Source: Io17-Chloro-G2 sp965226825
GTDB lineage: Bacteria; Chloroflexota; Dehalococcoidia; Lucifugimonadales; UBA3495
DNA: 64,000 nucleotides
Direction of reading: 5' to 3'
Assembly (NCBI GenBank): GCA_965226825.1
Contig: CBDDED010000003.1
Span: 2,790,001-2,854,000 of the forward strand
A program made the translations under genes and the position numbers. The notes beneath the pieces were generated by a model that did not search any database, was not told the origin of the DNA, and was given only the letters and a program-made list of their open reading frames with translations. Positions 17,093-26,161 of this stretch are shown here, one piece after another. Each line of letters opens with the position of its first letter. Position 1 is the first letter of the stretch.

Positions 17093-18997
17093 CTACTCCT
17101 CCAACGTCGTAATATCCCCCGGGTCCAGCCCCAGTTCCTGGGCCTTGAGCAGGCGGCGCATGATTTTGCCGGAGCGGGTCTTGGGCAGCACCGGGGTGAA
17201 CTCCAACTCTGAGGGGACGGCGATGGGGCCCAACTCCCGCCGCACGTGGTTCTTCAATGCCGCCACCATCTCTTCCGACGGGTCGTTTCCCATGCGCAGG
17301 GTGACAAAACCCTTGATGGACTCGCCCCTTAGCTCGTCGGGCTTGCCAATGACCGCCGCCTCCGCCACCGCGGGGTGGGACACCAGGGCGCTCTCCACCT
17401 CCGCCGAACCGATGCGGTGGCCCGCAACGTTGAGCACGTCGTCGGCCCGGCCCACCACCATGTAGTAGCCGTCGGCGTCCCGCAGGGCTACGTCGCCCGT
17501 GAAGTAGACACCAGGGATGGTGTTCCAGTTCTCGGCGTACCGGTCCGGGTCGCCGTAGACGGTGCGGAAGAAGTGCGGAAAGGGTTTCCGGATGACCAGG
17601 AGGCCTCCCTTATTAGGCTCTTCGATGGGTTGCCCTTCCCGGTCAACTATGTCTAACTCGGCCCCGGGCAAGGGCTTGCCCACCCGCCCGGGCTTGGAGG
17701 TCATGGTGGCCAGGGTGCCCAGGCAGGGGCCGCCGGTCTCGGTCTGCCACCAGTTGTCCACCATGTAGGCCCACTCACCGTTTCCGCAGATATGCTCGGA
17801 GGCCCAGCGCTGGGCCTCGGGGTTCAGGGGTTCCCCGGCGCAGGTCAGGAACCGCAAAGAACGCAGGTTGTATTGTTGAGGGTGCTCTTCGCCGTAGCGC
17901 ATCAACATCCGCACCAACGTGGGAGCGGTGAAGATGACGTTGACGCCGTACTTCTCAATTATCTCGTAGAAGATGTGGGGGCCGGGGTAGTCGGGAGCGC
18001 CTTCCCGGAAAATGGTGGTCGCCCCGGCAATCAGGGGGGCGTAGACGATGTAGCTGTGGCCCACCACCCAGCCGATGTCCGAGGTGCACCAGAAGACGTC
18101 GTTGTCCTTCACGTCCCAGAAGGTTTTGAAGTGGTAATAGGTGCCCACCATGTACCCGCCGTGGACGTGCTGTACGCCCTTGGGCTTGCCGGTGGTGCCG
18201 CTGGTGTAAAGGATGTAAAGGGGGTCTTCCGAGTCCATCACCTCGGCGGGGCACTCGATGCCGCCCCGAGCCATCAACTCGTCGAAGTCCACCTCTTTGG
18301 GACCCAGCGGCGGCTTGTCGTCCTCCCGGCGCCACACTACGATGTGCTGCAGGAAGTCCAATCCCGGCGTGGCCTCGTCGCTGATACTTTTCAAGTCCAC
18401 CCGGTTGCCCCGCCGGTAACCCGCGTCGCCCGTAATCAGCGCCTTGGCTTGGGCGTCGATAATCCGGTCCCTCAAAGAGCCCACGCTGAACCCGGCGTAC
18501 ACCACGCTGTGGACCGCCCCAATGCGGGCGCAGGCCAGCATGGAAATGACCCCCTCCGGAGTCAGAGGCATGTAGATGACCACCCGGTCTCCCTTGCCTA
18601 CTCCAAGGGACTTCAGGCCGTTGGCGAAGCGGTTCACCAGTTGGGCCAGCCGTCCGTAGGTGAATACCCGCTCGGAGCCGTCCTCTCCCAGCCAAATGAA
18701 GGCGGCCTTATTCTTCCTTTCGGTCTCAAGGTGCCGGTCCAGGCAGTTGTAGGTGATGTTGCACTTACCCCCCAGGAACCATTGGAAGTAGGGGTAATCC
18801 CACTGGAACACCTTGTCCCAGGGTTTGAACCACTCCAACTCCGCAGCCACCCCAGCCCAGAAGCCCTCTGGGTCGGCCATCGACCGTTCGTAAGCGGCCT
18901 CGTAGTCCTGGAGAGTAGCTTGCCGGGCCACGTGGCTCGGAGGCTCGATGGAGCCGGTTTCTTGAAGCAAGTGATCGATCTGTCCCTGCTGTACCAT
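17093..18997 (-). CDS. acsA: Acetyl-CoA synthetase
   Basis: The enzyme activates acetate with ATP and CoA to acetyl-CoA and feeds central metabolism. At 634 residues it is full length. The adenylation motif YTSGTTGKPKG lies at 264-274, WWQTETGG near 415, FTGDVALRDADGYYMVVGRAD near 500 and the catalytic, acetylatable Lys611 in RSGKIMRR. An AAGGAG ribosome site precedes ATG 18997. The stop codon is TAG, which shows TAG is an ordinary stop in this organism. Confidence 0.96.
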   Translation of the reverse strand: MVQQGQIDHLLQETGSIEPPSHVARQATLQDYEAAYERSMADPEGFWAGVAAELEWFKPWDKVFQWDYPYFQWFLGGKCNITYNCLDRHLETERKNKAAFIWLGEDGSERVFTYGRLAQLVNRFANGLKSLGVGKGDRVVIYMPLTPEGVISMLACARIGAVHSVVYAGFSVGSLRDRIIDAQAKALITGDAGYRRGNRVDLKSISDEATPGLDFLQHIVVWRREDDKPPLGPKEVDFDELMARGGIECPAEVMDSEDPLYILYTSGTTGKPKGVQHVHGGYMVGTYYHFKTFWDVKDNDVFWCTSDIGWVVGHSYIVYAPLIAGATTIFREGAPDYPGPHIFYEIIEKYGVNVIFTAPTLVRMLMRYGEEHPQQYNLRSLRFLTCAGEPLNPEAQRWASEHICGNGEWAYMVDNWWQTETGGPCLGTLATMTSKPGRVGKPLPGAELDIVDREGQPIEEPNKGGLLVIRKPFPHFFRTVYGDPDRYAENWNTIPGVYFTGDVALRDADGYYMVVGRADDVLNVAGHRIGSAEVESALVSHPAVAEAAVIGKPDELRGESIKGFVTLRMGNDPSEEMVAALKNHVRRELGPIAVPSELEFTPVLPKTRSGKIMRRLLKAQELGLDPGDITTLEE

Positions 18998-19167
18998 TTT
19001 AGATCTCCTTGTGGACTTGCTATTTGGGGGAAAGTAGGGGGTTCGGCCGGTTTTGTTGGTTTTCGGCGTTGCCGGTCGTCTAGGGTTGATCCTCGGCTTG
19101 GTCCCGGTGAAGCGCCGAATGCCGGCGCAATTGCCAGGGAGGCTGCGAGGCTTGACCCCGGCGAATG

Positions 19168-20004
19168 CTACCTGATGAAGGTAAGGATTGATCCCGAGTC
19201 ATCCTCGTGGATCGACGTTTCCAACATCACAAATACGCCATCAGATTCTACGGACTTGATATCTAGGGGCAAATGCTCTTTAAGATGGTTTTCGATATCG
19301 TTATACCAAAGCTCTGCTGCCTGCTCGGAGGAAAACACCAACGCCCACCGGACGTCTACCAACACATCGTCCACGCTCCCGGACATCGTCACTCCGACAG
19401 CCTCACAATCCCAGGTGTCGAAATTCCAGCAGGCCTCCCGGGATACCATCGTAACCCAACCACTTTCCAATTTCTCCATTGTCATTCGAGCCGGTAGAGT
19501 GTCCACGCCCTCCGGCGGGCCGGAATCGCTGCTGGCAACGCGCAGAGTTTGTTTCACGGCAGGGATGGCGCCCGAGAGAATTATTCCCCGGTCCTCCAGA
19601 AACGCCACGGCAAAGTTGTTCCCCTTATCCCATATCTCAAAATCCCGGTAGACGCGTTCAACCCAGTCGCTGGTTTCTAGGGAATCCCTGAATTCTTCTA
19701 AATTGAACTTTCCCTGGGCAAGCGTCAGGCCCCCGCCTGATGAACTGAATACCAACGCATCAAGATCCCCAAACTCTTGCCAGTAATCCAGGAATTGATC
19801 CCAATCCCCTTCAGCATCCCGAATCCGGTGAAGGACCGTAGAGTCACTGAAGGCCACAGCATCGACAATGTGCACAAAGTCATAGTCGCCTATCAGCAGG
19901 TCCACCGTGTCTTGGGGCAGAGCCGGTCCAGAACCTCCGCAGGCCTGAGCGCCTATCATCACCATCCCCAGAAATACCAAAAGGACACAGCGCATCTTGG
20001 ACAA
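19168..20004 (-). CDS. Putative lipoprotein of unknown function
   Basis: The 278-residue protein has a lipoprotein signal ending GAQAC (Cys22). The mature part alternates strands and helices (DLDALVFSSSGGGLTLAQGK near 80, SGWVTMVSREACWNFDTWDC near 185). Two further Cys in the second stretch could form a disulphide outside the membrane. I do not recognise the family. It starts 345 bp from the divergent sulfurtransferase gene. Confidence 0.75.
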   Translation of the reverse strand: MSKMRCVLLVFLGMVMIGAQACGGSGPALPQDTVDLLIGDYDFVHIVDAVAFSDSTVLHRIRDAEGDWDQFLDYWQEFGDLDALVFSSSGGGLTLAQGKFNLEEFRDSLETSDWVERVYRDFEIWDKGNNFAVAFLEDRGIILSGAIPAVKQTLRVASSDSGPPEGVDTLPARMTMEKLESGWVTMVSREACWNFDTWDCEAVGVTMSGSVDDVLVDVRWALVFSSEQAAELWYNDIENHLKEHLPLDIKSVESDGVFVMLETSIHEDDSGSILTFIR

Positions 20005-20216
20005 TTTTGAAACACCTGGAGCGGCGCTTGGGATTTGGCGCTTAGGATTTATGGGAGCGCGCCCCGAATTCTAACCCGCCCCCCTATAGGCGGCAAGACA
20101 GACATGCTGCACCCTCCCGGAGACCTAGCGGTCGACAAATCCTGGCTGACCGCCACCCTGTCATGACTATGAACAGATTCTATTTTCATCCCCATGGTGG
20201 CCCTGCCAGCCTCCGG

Positions 20217-20245
20217 TTGACCCTCCCGGAGGCGTATCTTACAAT
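20217..20245 (+). promoter_or_regulatory. Sigma-70-type promoter for the sulfurtransferase gene
   Basis: TTGACC at 20217-20222 and TACAAT at 20240-20245 are separated by exactly 17 bases. A transcript starting about 20252 would have a leader of about 98 bases before the ATG at 20350. It is the best-matching promoter I found in the window. Confidence 0.65.
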
Positions 20246-20273
20246 TGGCGCGCCTCGGCTGGCGCTTTTCCAC

Positions 20274-20327
20274 TGCCGCAGAACCGTATGCCGCAGGACC
20301 ATGCCGTAAGACCGTGCCGTGGGACCC
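20274..20327 (+). repeat. Four tandem 13-15-bp units in the leader
   Basis: Units start with TGCCG at 20274, 20289, 20302 and 20315 and share the pattern TGCCGYRRGACC (the first is TGCCGCAGAACCGTA). They sit in the untranslated leader between the promoter and the AGGAGG of the sulfurtransferase gene. Their role is unknown. Confidence 0.6.
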
Positions 20328-20349
20328 CGAAAGATGGTTAGGAGGCGCA

Positions 20350-21177
20350 ATGACGACGCAAGAGTACTCACACCCCGAACTCCTGGTGGATGCTGCCTGG
20401 GTCGAGGCCCACGGCGGCGATGCCAACGTGACTATCGTCGACTGTGACGTAGACGCCGGTTACGCCCGGGGCCACATCCCCGGAGCAGTCTTGGTCCCGG
20501 ACAACTTCGAGAAAAATCCCGAGACTGGACGGGTACACATCATGAACCCGAGCCAGTTCCAGGCCATGTGCCAGGGTCTGGGCATTGGTGACGACACGTT
20601 GGTAATAACCTACGACAACGGGCAGGGCTTGACCGCTGCCCGGCTGTGGTGGGCTTTGAACTACTACGGCCACGAAAACGTGAAGGTGCTGAACGGAGGC
20701 TGGCGGCGTTGGGTGTCTGAAGGCCGCAGCGTAAGCTTCGACCGTCCCCAACCGGCAACCGGGAAAGTCTTTACTCCGGCGGAAAACGAGTCGGTTATGG
20801 TCAAAGTGGATGAGCTGAAGGCCGCCTGCAACCTGTCCGATTCGGTGATTTGGGACGTTCGCAGCGACGGCGAGTGGGACGGCAGCAATATCCGGGGAAA
20901 CCAGCGCAAGGGTCACATTCCCGGCGCGGTGCACCTGGAATGGTTCAACGTAGTCGACCGCGACACTCACCAATTCAAACCGGCCCCGGAGATCAGCCAG
21001 TTGCTTGCGGACAATGGCATCACTCCTGACAAGAAAGTGTTTACGTATTGACAGGGCGGCATCCGTGCGGCGCACGGCGTGTTCGTCCTCCGGCTGCTGG
21101 GTTACTCGGACGCCAAAAATTACGACGGCTCCATGGGAGAATGGGCTAACCGGGAGGACACCCCGCTGGAAGTTTAA
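20350..21177 (+). CDS. Rhodanese-type sulfurtransferase, probable selenoprotein (UGA at catalytic Cys)
   Basis: ATG 20350 follows AGGAGG. The frame encodes two rhodanese domains: the inactive N-terminal one has YARGHIPGAVLVPDN, and the C-terminal one has IWDVRSDGEWDG and GHIPGAVHLEWFN. At codon 234 (21049-21051) the frame meets TGA inside FTY-TGA-QGGIRAAHG. In homologues this is the CxGG(I/V)RA active-site loop, so the TGA replaces exactly the sulfur-carrying Cys. The same frame then continues through FVLRLLGYSDAKNYDGSMGE to TAA at 21175, giving 275 residues, a normal length. A hairpin follows the TGA at SECIS distance. The enzyme would transfer sulfane sulfur, or selenium chemistry, from thiosulfate or mercaptopyruvate. 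The alternative is a single nonsense mutation (TGC/TGT to TGA). Confidence 0.75.
21063..21077 (+). promoter_or_regulatory. Candidate bacterial SECIS hairpin
   Basis: CCGTGC (21063-21068), loop GGC, then GCACGG (21072-21077) make a perfect 6-bp stem. The loop begins 17 bases after the in-frame TGA and starts with G, within the known limits for bacterial SECIS elements (short loop, G among its first bases, 16-37 bases from UGA). The region is GC-rich, so a chance hairpin is possible. Confidence 0.5.
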
Positions 21178-21317
21178 AGGGGACGTGTAGGGCGGCTCCG
21201 GGAAAACGCCTCGCCCGGCGTTTAACAGGCAAGGCGGACGTCTCCCACCATCCCACTTCCGGCCATCTCCGATCGCCCATATATGAGCCTTCCGGCCAAT
21301 GCTTCAAGGAGAAGCCA

Positions 21318-21623
21318 ATGCATTGCAGAGCGGTGACCGCCCGGGTTAAAGCGGGAAAGACCCAGGAAGCTATTGACCTCTACGAAAAATCGGTGGTCCC
21401 CGCGGCCAGACTGCAGAAAGGGTTCCAGGACGCCTACCTGATGGTCGACCCCGCGACTGGCCGGGCCCTGTCCATCTCCATTTGGGACTCGCAATCGGAC
21501 ATGGTGGAAGGAGAACGCGTTGGCTACTACCGCGACCAGGTCGCCAAGTTTGGGACGATGCTGGCCGAGGCCCCGGTAGCTGAACACTACGAACTCAAGG
21601 TGGCGGTCCATAAGGAAGGCTGA
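21318..21623 (+). CDS. Antibiotic biosynthesis monooxygenase (ABM)-like small protein
   Basis: The 101-residue dimeric alpha+beta-barrel-type protein has MHCRAVTARVKAGKTQEAID, then GFQDAYLMVDPATGRALSIS and IWDSQSDM, the usual pattern of ABM/Dabb proteins. Such proteins range from cofactor-free monooxygenases to heme-degrading or purely binding forms; the role here is unknown. An AAGGAG ribosome site precedes the ATG. It follows the sulfurtransferase by 140 bp and precedes a second ferredoxin-like-fold gene. Confidence 0.75.
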   Translation: MHCRAVTARVKAGKTQEAIDLYEKSVVPAARLQKGFQDAYLMVDPATGRALSISIWDSQSDMVEGERVGYYRDQVAKFGTMLAEAPVAEHYELKVAVHKEG

Positions 21624-21699
21624 GCCAGGGGTGGGCCGGATTACGGGGTACGGGTAGTTTCAGGCACCAGGGTCTCGACAGCCGGGGAGAGTAGAGGAC

Positions 21700-21990
21700 A
21701 TGGCGGTATTTGTCATTGGCGTGATTGACAGCATTCAAGACGAGGCCGGGTTCATCGCCTACCAGCAAAAGGCGGGGCCGACGCTGGCTCCTTTCGGCGG
21801 CCAGGTGATCGCCGGCGGCAGCAATATTGAGGTCGCCGATGGCGATTTTTCCCCGGCCGGCATGGTGGTCATAGCATTCGAAACAATGGCCAACGCCAAA
21901 GCCTGGTACAACGGTCCAGCCTACAGCAACGCCAGACTCGATCGTTTGAAGTCCGCCACCAGCAGCATGTTCTTCCTACAACCCGGTTAA
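21700..21990 (+). CDS. DUF1330 family protein
   Basis: The 96-residue protein matches the DUF1330 pattern: YQQKAGPTLAPFGGQVIAGG, then the FETMANAKAWYNGPAYSNAR helix. The family has a ferredoxin-like fold and no established function. It lies 76 bp after the ABM-like gene on the same strand, suggesting a joint transcript. Confidence 0.85.
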   Translation: MAVFVIGVIDSIQDEAGFIAYQQKAGPTLAPFGGQVIAGGSNIEVADGDFSPAGMVVIAFETMANAKAWYNGPAYSNARLDRLKSATSSMFFLQPG

Positions 21991-23180
21991 AGACCCGGCC
22001 CCGCCGCTCAACCTGGTCCGGCTTCGGCCCGCGAGTGGCAGGGCAACGTCCTCATCGTTTCCCGGTTGGATTCGGCGTTATTTTCCGAGGACTTTCACCC
22101 TCCCGCTTATTCTCCTGCCCCGGCTCGCGGTCTGCCGTTCCTTTCCCGGTGTTCTCACCGCACCGCGTCCCTCCCGCCATCTTTACAGCCGCCTTTCAGC
22201 CCGCAACTGGAATCCAGGGACATGTTAATGAGGAACAGTGCTTTAACGTACCAAGAACGTCACTGACTTCGACCGCCGTCTAAATGCACCCAGGGGCTCT
22301 GAATTCCCTTCGCGGCCGGAGTGACCACGAACGGGGCTTCTTGCCCCGAAATAGCTCAAAGGCCTTGGTTACATCACAGTAACTGTTCAGAGTCGATGGC
22401 TGAACACCTCAGGGGAGGACCGTCTTTCGTCATGCCCAACCAACCTGAGCAATTGCGCCCCTCAACTGCTCTGACTACCTGAACGATGCCCTGGCTGACA
22501 TTCGCGCCTTGCCTACCCGCGCGTCCTCTATCTACCATGATGCCTGACCATCAGCCGCCTGGCCCCGGTGGCTATCTCCCGGACTCCGCCGGAACTAAAT
22601 GGCATCAAATGGCAACAAATGGCACTGTTTACTAAAATTCGTATCTGGAACGATGCCACTAGCTACAAAAATCAGTGAAAAATGGCGCGATTTGTGCAAA
22701 AGCCTGCAAAAACCCGATTTTCCCTGGGCAAACAGCGCCATTTTCAGGAAAAGCCCCTGTCCCCCGTCATCCTCGCCGCAGCGGGGATCCAGAGCCCTGA
22801 CAATGCGCCAACGCGGTTAGGGCAACAATGACGGGTGGCGGGAGCCGGGGTAGGACTTCCATTCTCCAACCGTGTGGATGACAACAAGGGCTCTGGATCT
22901 CCGCTGCGGCGAGGATGACGGGAGCGGTAGGATGACGGGAGCGGGAGTAGGTAACAAATGGAGCGCTGGATTCCTGCCGCGGCAACAGTGACGGGGTGAT
23001 TTGATGACAATCGAAATACCCCCCGGGAGAGGGCTGCGGTGAGGGCGTCCCCTCGACTCTGAATAGTCACAAATGACAGCCTTACTCCAACTCATACCGA
23101 GTTTGGTGCTATAATTCGGGCAACAACCATGTTGGCCTTGGCTGACATCGGGGAATGCGAAATTGGGAGGAATTGGCGCG
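21991..23180. other. Gene-free interval with several repeat copies
   Basis: About 1.2 kb holds no convincing gene. A decayed copy of the dispersed repeat spans about 22162-22331 and a good copy (C) lies at 22761-22922, followed by a further half-copy at about 22958-22997. AAATGGCA words recur three times at 22598-22626. A 10-bp inverted repeat AAAATGGCGC pairs 22679-22688 with 22735-22744. TATAAT at 23110-23115 is a likely -10 for the next gene. Confidence 0.6.
22761..22922. repeat. Dispersed inverted-end repeat, copy C
   Basis: The left end is CCCCCGTCATCCTCGCCGCA followed by GCGGGGATCCAGAGCCC, and the right end is GGGCTCTGGATCTCCGCTGC followed by GGCGAGGATGACGGG. The interior has AATGCGCCAACGCGGTTAGG, shared with copies A and F. 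Confidence 0.85.
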
Positions 23181-24047
23181 ATGATGACCCAGCAACAAGG
23201 ACGAGCGAGATTCCAGGCAGGCGACTTGACCTTCATCGTCCAGCACGAATTGTGGGACGGCAACATTCAGGACCACACCGATCAGGGTGTGGCCATCCTG
23301 GTAACCGGGGAAGTCGAAGGAACGGAAACGACCCTGTTGCGGTTCAACTGCTTCGACGTTGAGCGCAGCTATGTCTATGGCCCCGAGGGTAAAAACAAGC
23401 TGTTCCGCATGGACCACACCGTCGACGGCAACCCCATCGGTTGGTCCGTCAAAACAATCCGCAACAGCCTGCCCGTCATGATCAAGGAAGCGGGCTACGA
23501 AGACGTTGCCAACCGGGTTGATACGCAGGCAGTGTCCGACACTTTGGGCGAGGTGGAAGCTGCCGCCCGGCAGAAATTCAACACCGACCGCAACACTGTG
23601 AAACACAATCGCGGCACCGACATATTCGAGGCGGGCAACATCCGGTTTGGCTTAGAGATGCGCAAGTTGGCCAGCGGGGACGGCGGCCTGGCGATTCACG
23701 TTTTGGCCGACCTGGCCGGCACGCCGGGGAAGCATTACACCGAAGAGACCGAAATTTTGGCCTTTGACTGCTTCTGGGACGCCCCCCACTACCACTACGG
23801 GCCCAGGAACAAGAACCACCGGATTTACTGGGACAAGACCCTGATCCCCGACCCGCTTGATTGGACCCTCGGCCAATTTAAGGCCAAGAAGCTCCGCGAC
23901 ATGATCGAGCGAGCCGGATACCCGGGGTTGGCCAACGACCTGGACCAGAATCTTATCGAGTCGTTACTCCCCGGAATGGAACAGCGGGCCTTGGACATGG
24001 TTGCCGCCGGGCTCCCCAAGGAAGTAACGCCAAACCTCAACGGTTAA
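23181..24047 (+). CDS. Unknown protein with an internally duplicated domain
   Basis: The 288-residue protein begins at ATG 23181, ten bases after GGAGG. Two halves align by eye. In the first, FQAGDLTFIV, LLRFNCFDVERSYVYGPEGK and MIKEAGYEDVANRVD occur in order. In the second, FEAGNIRFGLEM, ILAFDCFWDAPHYHYGPRNK and MIERAGYPGLANDLD occur in the same order. Each half has an F(N/D)CF...Y.YGP core. No signal or membrane segment is seen. The two halves probably form a pseudo-dimer. I do not know the function. Confidence 0.8.
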   Translation: MMTQQQGRARFQAGDLTFIVQHELWDGNIQDHTDQGVAILVTGEVEGTETTLLRFNCFDVERSYVYGPEGKNKLFRMDHTVDGNPIGWSVKTIRNSLPVMIKEAGYEDVANRVDTQAVSDTLGEVEAAARQKFNTDRNTVKHNRGTDIFEAGNIRFGLEMRKLASGDGGLAIHVLADLAGTPGKHYTEETEILAFDCFWDAPHYHYGPRNKNHRIYWDKTLIPDPLDWTLGQFKAKKLRDMIERAGYPGLANDLDQNLIESLLPGMEQRALDMVAAGLPKEVTPNLNG

Positions 24048-24128
24048 CCGAGTAGATAAGACGGCATCAGGTCATAGACGTCAGGTAACTGGCATCAGGC
24101 ACAAACTTACTCCTCTGGTGTGAAACCC

Positions 24129-24413
24129 ATGCCGAGGACCAAAACGTCGCCAAGCGAAAAGCGCCTTCTGGAGCCTGGGTGGGCCGGAGAACCGGATCCG
24201 GGTGAGTTAGATTTCATCCGGGACCGGCTGGTCAAGGACCGGAGGCTGGCCGTCAAGTGGGGGTTTGACCCAAACACCCCCATCAGGCCCGATTGGGCAA
24301 TTTGCCAGGTGGCCATGTGGGGAGAACCCAAGCACCGGCCGCTCAACACGGCCTTGGCGCGGAAGGTATTGGTCGTCGGGTTGCAAATGCCCTTGCTGGT
24401 TGACCTCAAGTAA
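24129..24413 (+). CDS. Small hypothetical protein
   Basis: The frame encodes 94 residues from ATG 24129 (GTG 24120 is an alternative). It is basic and Trp-rich (LVKDRRLAVKWGFDPNTPIR, then PDWAICQVAMWGEPK). There is no clear ribosome site. Position on the same strand between two other unknown genes, and a non-shadow-like composition, support it modestly. Confidence 0.4.
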   Translation: MPRTKTSPSEKRLLEPGWAGEPDPGELDFIRDRLVKDRRLAVKWGFDPNTPIRPDWAICQVAMWGEPKHRPLNTALARKVLVVGLQMPLLVDLK

Positions 24414-24550
24414 CCCTGACACTCCGGAAACAGAGACACTCCGGAAACAGACCCCCGGCAGACCGGGCTCTGCGGTCGAACCGACCGGCGCAGCGGTCCC
24501 AACGGGCCCTGCTTTTCGAAATCTTGCCTACTCGCTAATGAGGGTTATCT

Positions 24551-25081
24551 ATGGCTCGCGTAGCTTTGGACCTGGGAAACAAGGACGATCTGGCAGTTCT
24601 TTCAACCACCGGTTGGAGTAGGGCTCCGGGGCTGGTGCCCGGCGAGCCCAACCAGGGACTGGTGGCCGAGATTTTGGGCAGCCCGGCCCGGCTGGTAGAT
24701 TACGACGACTCCAATTGGGACAAAAACGTCAACATCCAGGACCGGCTATCGGTGGGGTTCACGTTTGCGTGGTACCGGCTCAAATTCACGATGCCGGAAG
24801 AGGTCAAGGGGCAAAAAGTTGCCGGCAACCGGGTTTATTTCGAATGCAACGTAGACAACTACGGCGAGGTTTACGTCGACGGCAAGATTGACCGGACCAT
24901 CGGGGCGATCACCGGCAACAACACCCAGAAAAGGGTGGAAGTTGCGATACCGGGGGTTCCCGGACAGGAACACCTGGTTGCCGTCATGGTTGCCAACGGC
25001 CCCCTCGGGGAGCCCGTTGGAGCAATCTTCTTCCGGTACGCCACGCTGAGCTTTGAAGAAACCCCGCCCCCTGCCGCCTAG
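24551..25081 (+). CDS. Beta-sandwich (galactose-binding-like) protein, unknown role
   Basis: The 176-residue protein has a jelly-roll pattern like the sugar-binding domain of glycoside hydrolases: FAWYRLKFTMPEEVKGQKVA, YFECNVDNYGEVYVDGKIDR and VAVMVANGPLGEPVGAIFFR. It has no catalytic domain and no signal peptide, so it may be a stand-alone binding module. It faces the CMD-family gene tail to tail. Confidence 0.65.
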   Translation: MARVALDLGNKDDLAVLSTTGWSRAPGLVPGEPNQGLVAEILGSPARLVDYDDSNWDKNVNIQDRLSVGFTFAWYRLKFTMPEEVKGQKVAGNRVYFECNVDNYGEVYVDGKIDRTIGAITGNNTQKRVEVAIPGVPGQEHLVAVMVANGPLGEPVGAIFFRYATLSFEETPPPAA

Positions 25082-25150
25082 CCGGGGACGGGATTGACTC
25101 CCTGAATTCCCTATAAAGACCAGGATAGAGATCAGGTCCGGGGCTCCGAA

Positions 25151-25708
25151 TCAGACCGGCAGCGGAGCCTCGGGACCCGGCTCGGGCAAATTTTCAAAGG
25201 CGTTGATGTTGAACGCCAGCATGGCATAGTACCCCATCACCGTGGTCAACTCGGCCAACCCCCGGGCCCCGAAAAGGCCCAAAGCCCGATCAAAGGTCGA
25301 CTGGCTCACCCTGCGCGTCGTGAAATACTCCCTGCCATAGTCCACAACCGCCGCTTCCTGATCGCTGAGACCGGTCAGCGGCTTTTTGTCCCTCAAACTG
25401 TCCACCAACTCATCATTCAGGCCGGCCCTGCGGCCCGCGGCGGCGTGAGCATTCCAAATAAACTGGCAATCGTTTTCCCGGGCCGTAACCAGCATGGCCA
25501 ACTCAATAATGCTCGCTGGCAGGCCCGATCCATCGCCTCTCAGGTAAGCCCTCAAATGTTCGCCCCGGGCCAACATTTCCGGCGCATTGAGCATGACGGC
25601 CAACGGGCCCGTGTGGGGTATAAGGCCCCGCTCTTCAACAAACCGGTCAAAGGCTTCCACCTGTTCCGGTGGCACACTGTCTCTCGATGCCGGGCCAATT
25701 CTAGGCAT
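25151..25708 (-). CDS. Carboxymuconolactone decarboxylase family protein (paralogue)
   Basis: This 185-residue protein is a paralogue of the one at 9785-10342. It shares ASRDSVPPEQ near the start, the core TARENDCQFIWNAHAA (Cys81, His88) and the C-terminal VMGYYAMLAFNINAFE. As there, only one Cys is in the active-site helix. The shared single-Cys form suggests the same enzymatic subfamily with different substrates. It stands alone on its strand. Confidence 0.88.
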   Translation of the reverse strand: MPRIGPASRDSVPPEQVEAFDRFVEERGLIPHTGPLAVMLNAPEMLARGEHLRAYLRGDGSGLPASIIELAMLVTARENDCQFIWNAHAAAGRRAGLNDELVDSLRDKKPLTGLSDQEAAVVDYGREYFTTRRVSQSTFDRALGLFGARGLAELTTVMGYYAMLAFNINAFENLPEPGPEAPLPV

Positions 25709-26161
25709 AATTTCCTCCCTTTTTGTTCCTAAAGTTTGAGGCGCTGCGGGATTTCCGCATTCACCGCTAAGAAATGCCTGGCCTACGGTAGCATATCTCT
25801 AGTCCCGGCTACAGGGCCGCAGTCAAACAACCACCGCCACAACCAATTCCTCCCGGCAACACCTGACCTCCAGCGTTACCTGGTGTTTTCATCGTTAGCC
25901 GTCATTCTCGACGCGGCGCGGATCCGGATCCCTTTTTGTCATTCAACAACGTGCCGGACGGCAGGAATGTCCTGGAGTGCCGCGGTCGTCCCCGTGGGTG
26001 AGCGTGATTCCTCATAAGGAGTCCCCCGATTCCAGTTGTGACAGGAATGACTGGGCCACTGGTTTACCGCTGCGTCGAGAATCATGGTAGACCATGCGAA
26101 AGCCCTACCCAACGTCAAAACCTGATTGCCGCCTCCAACCGGCCCGTGTTAGCATCTGCTC
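25709..26161. other. Intergenic region with a decayed repeat copy
   Basis: No gene is visible. From about 25899 to 26053 there are remnants of the dispersed repeat: CCGTCATTCTCGACGCGGCG at the left, GGCAGGAATGTCCTGGAG inside (compare the interior of the copy at 56298) and GATTCCAGTTGTGACAGGAA at the right. Confidence 0.5.

Noticed and set aside
17792..19651. 619-codon plus-strand frame
   Set aside because: It is antisense to acsA and the next lipoprotein, has no motif and has the composition of a GC-rich shadow.
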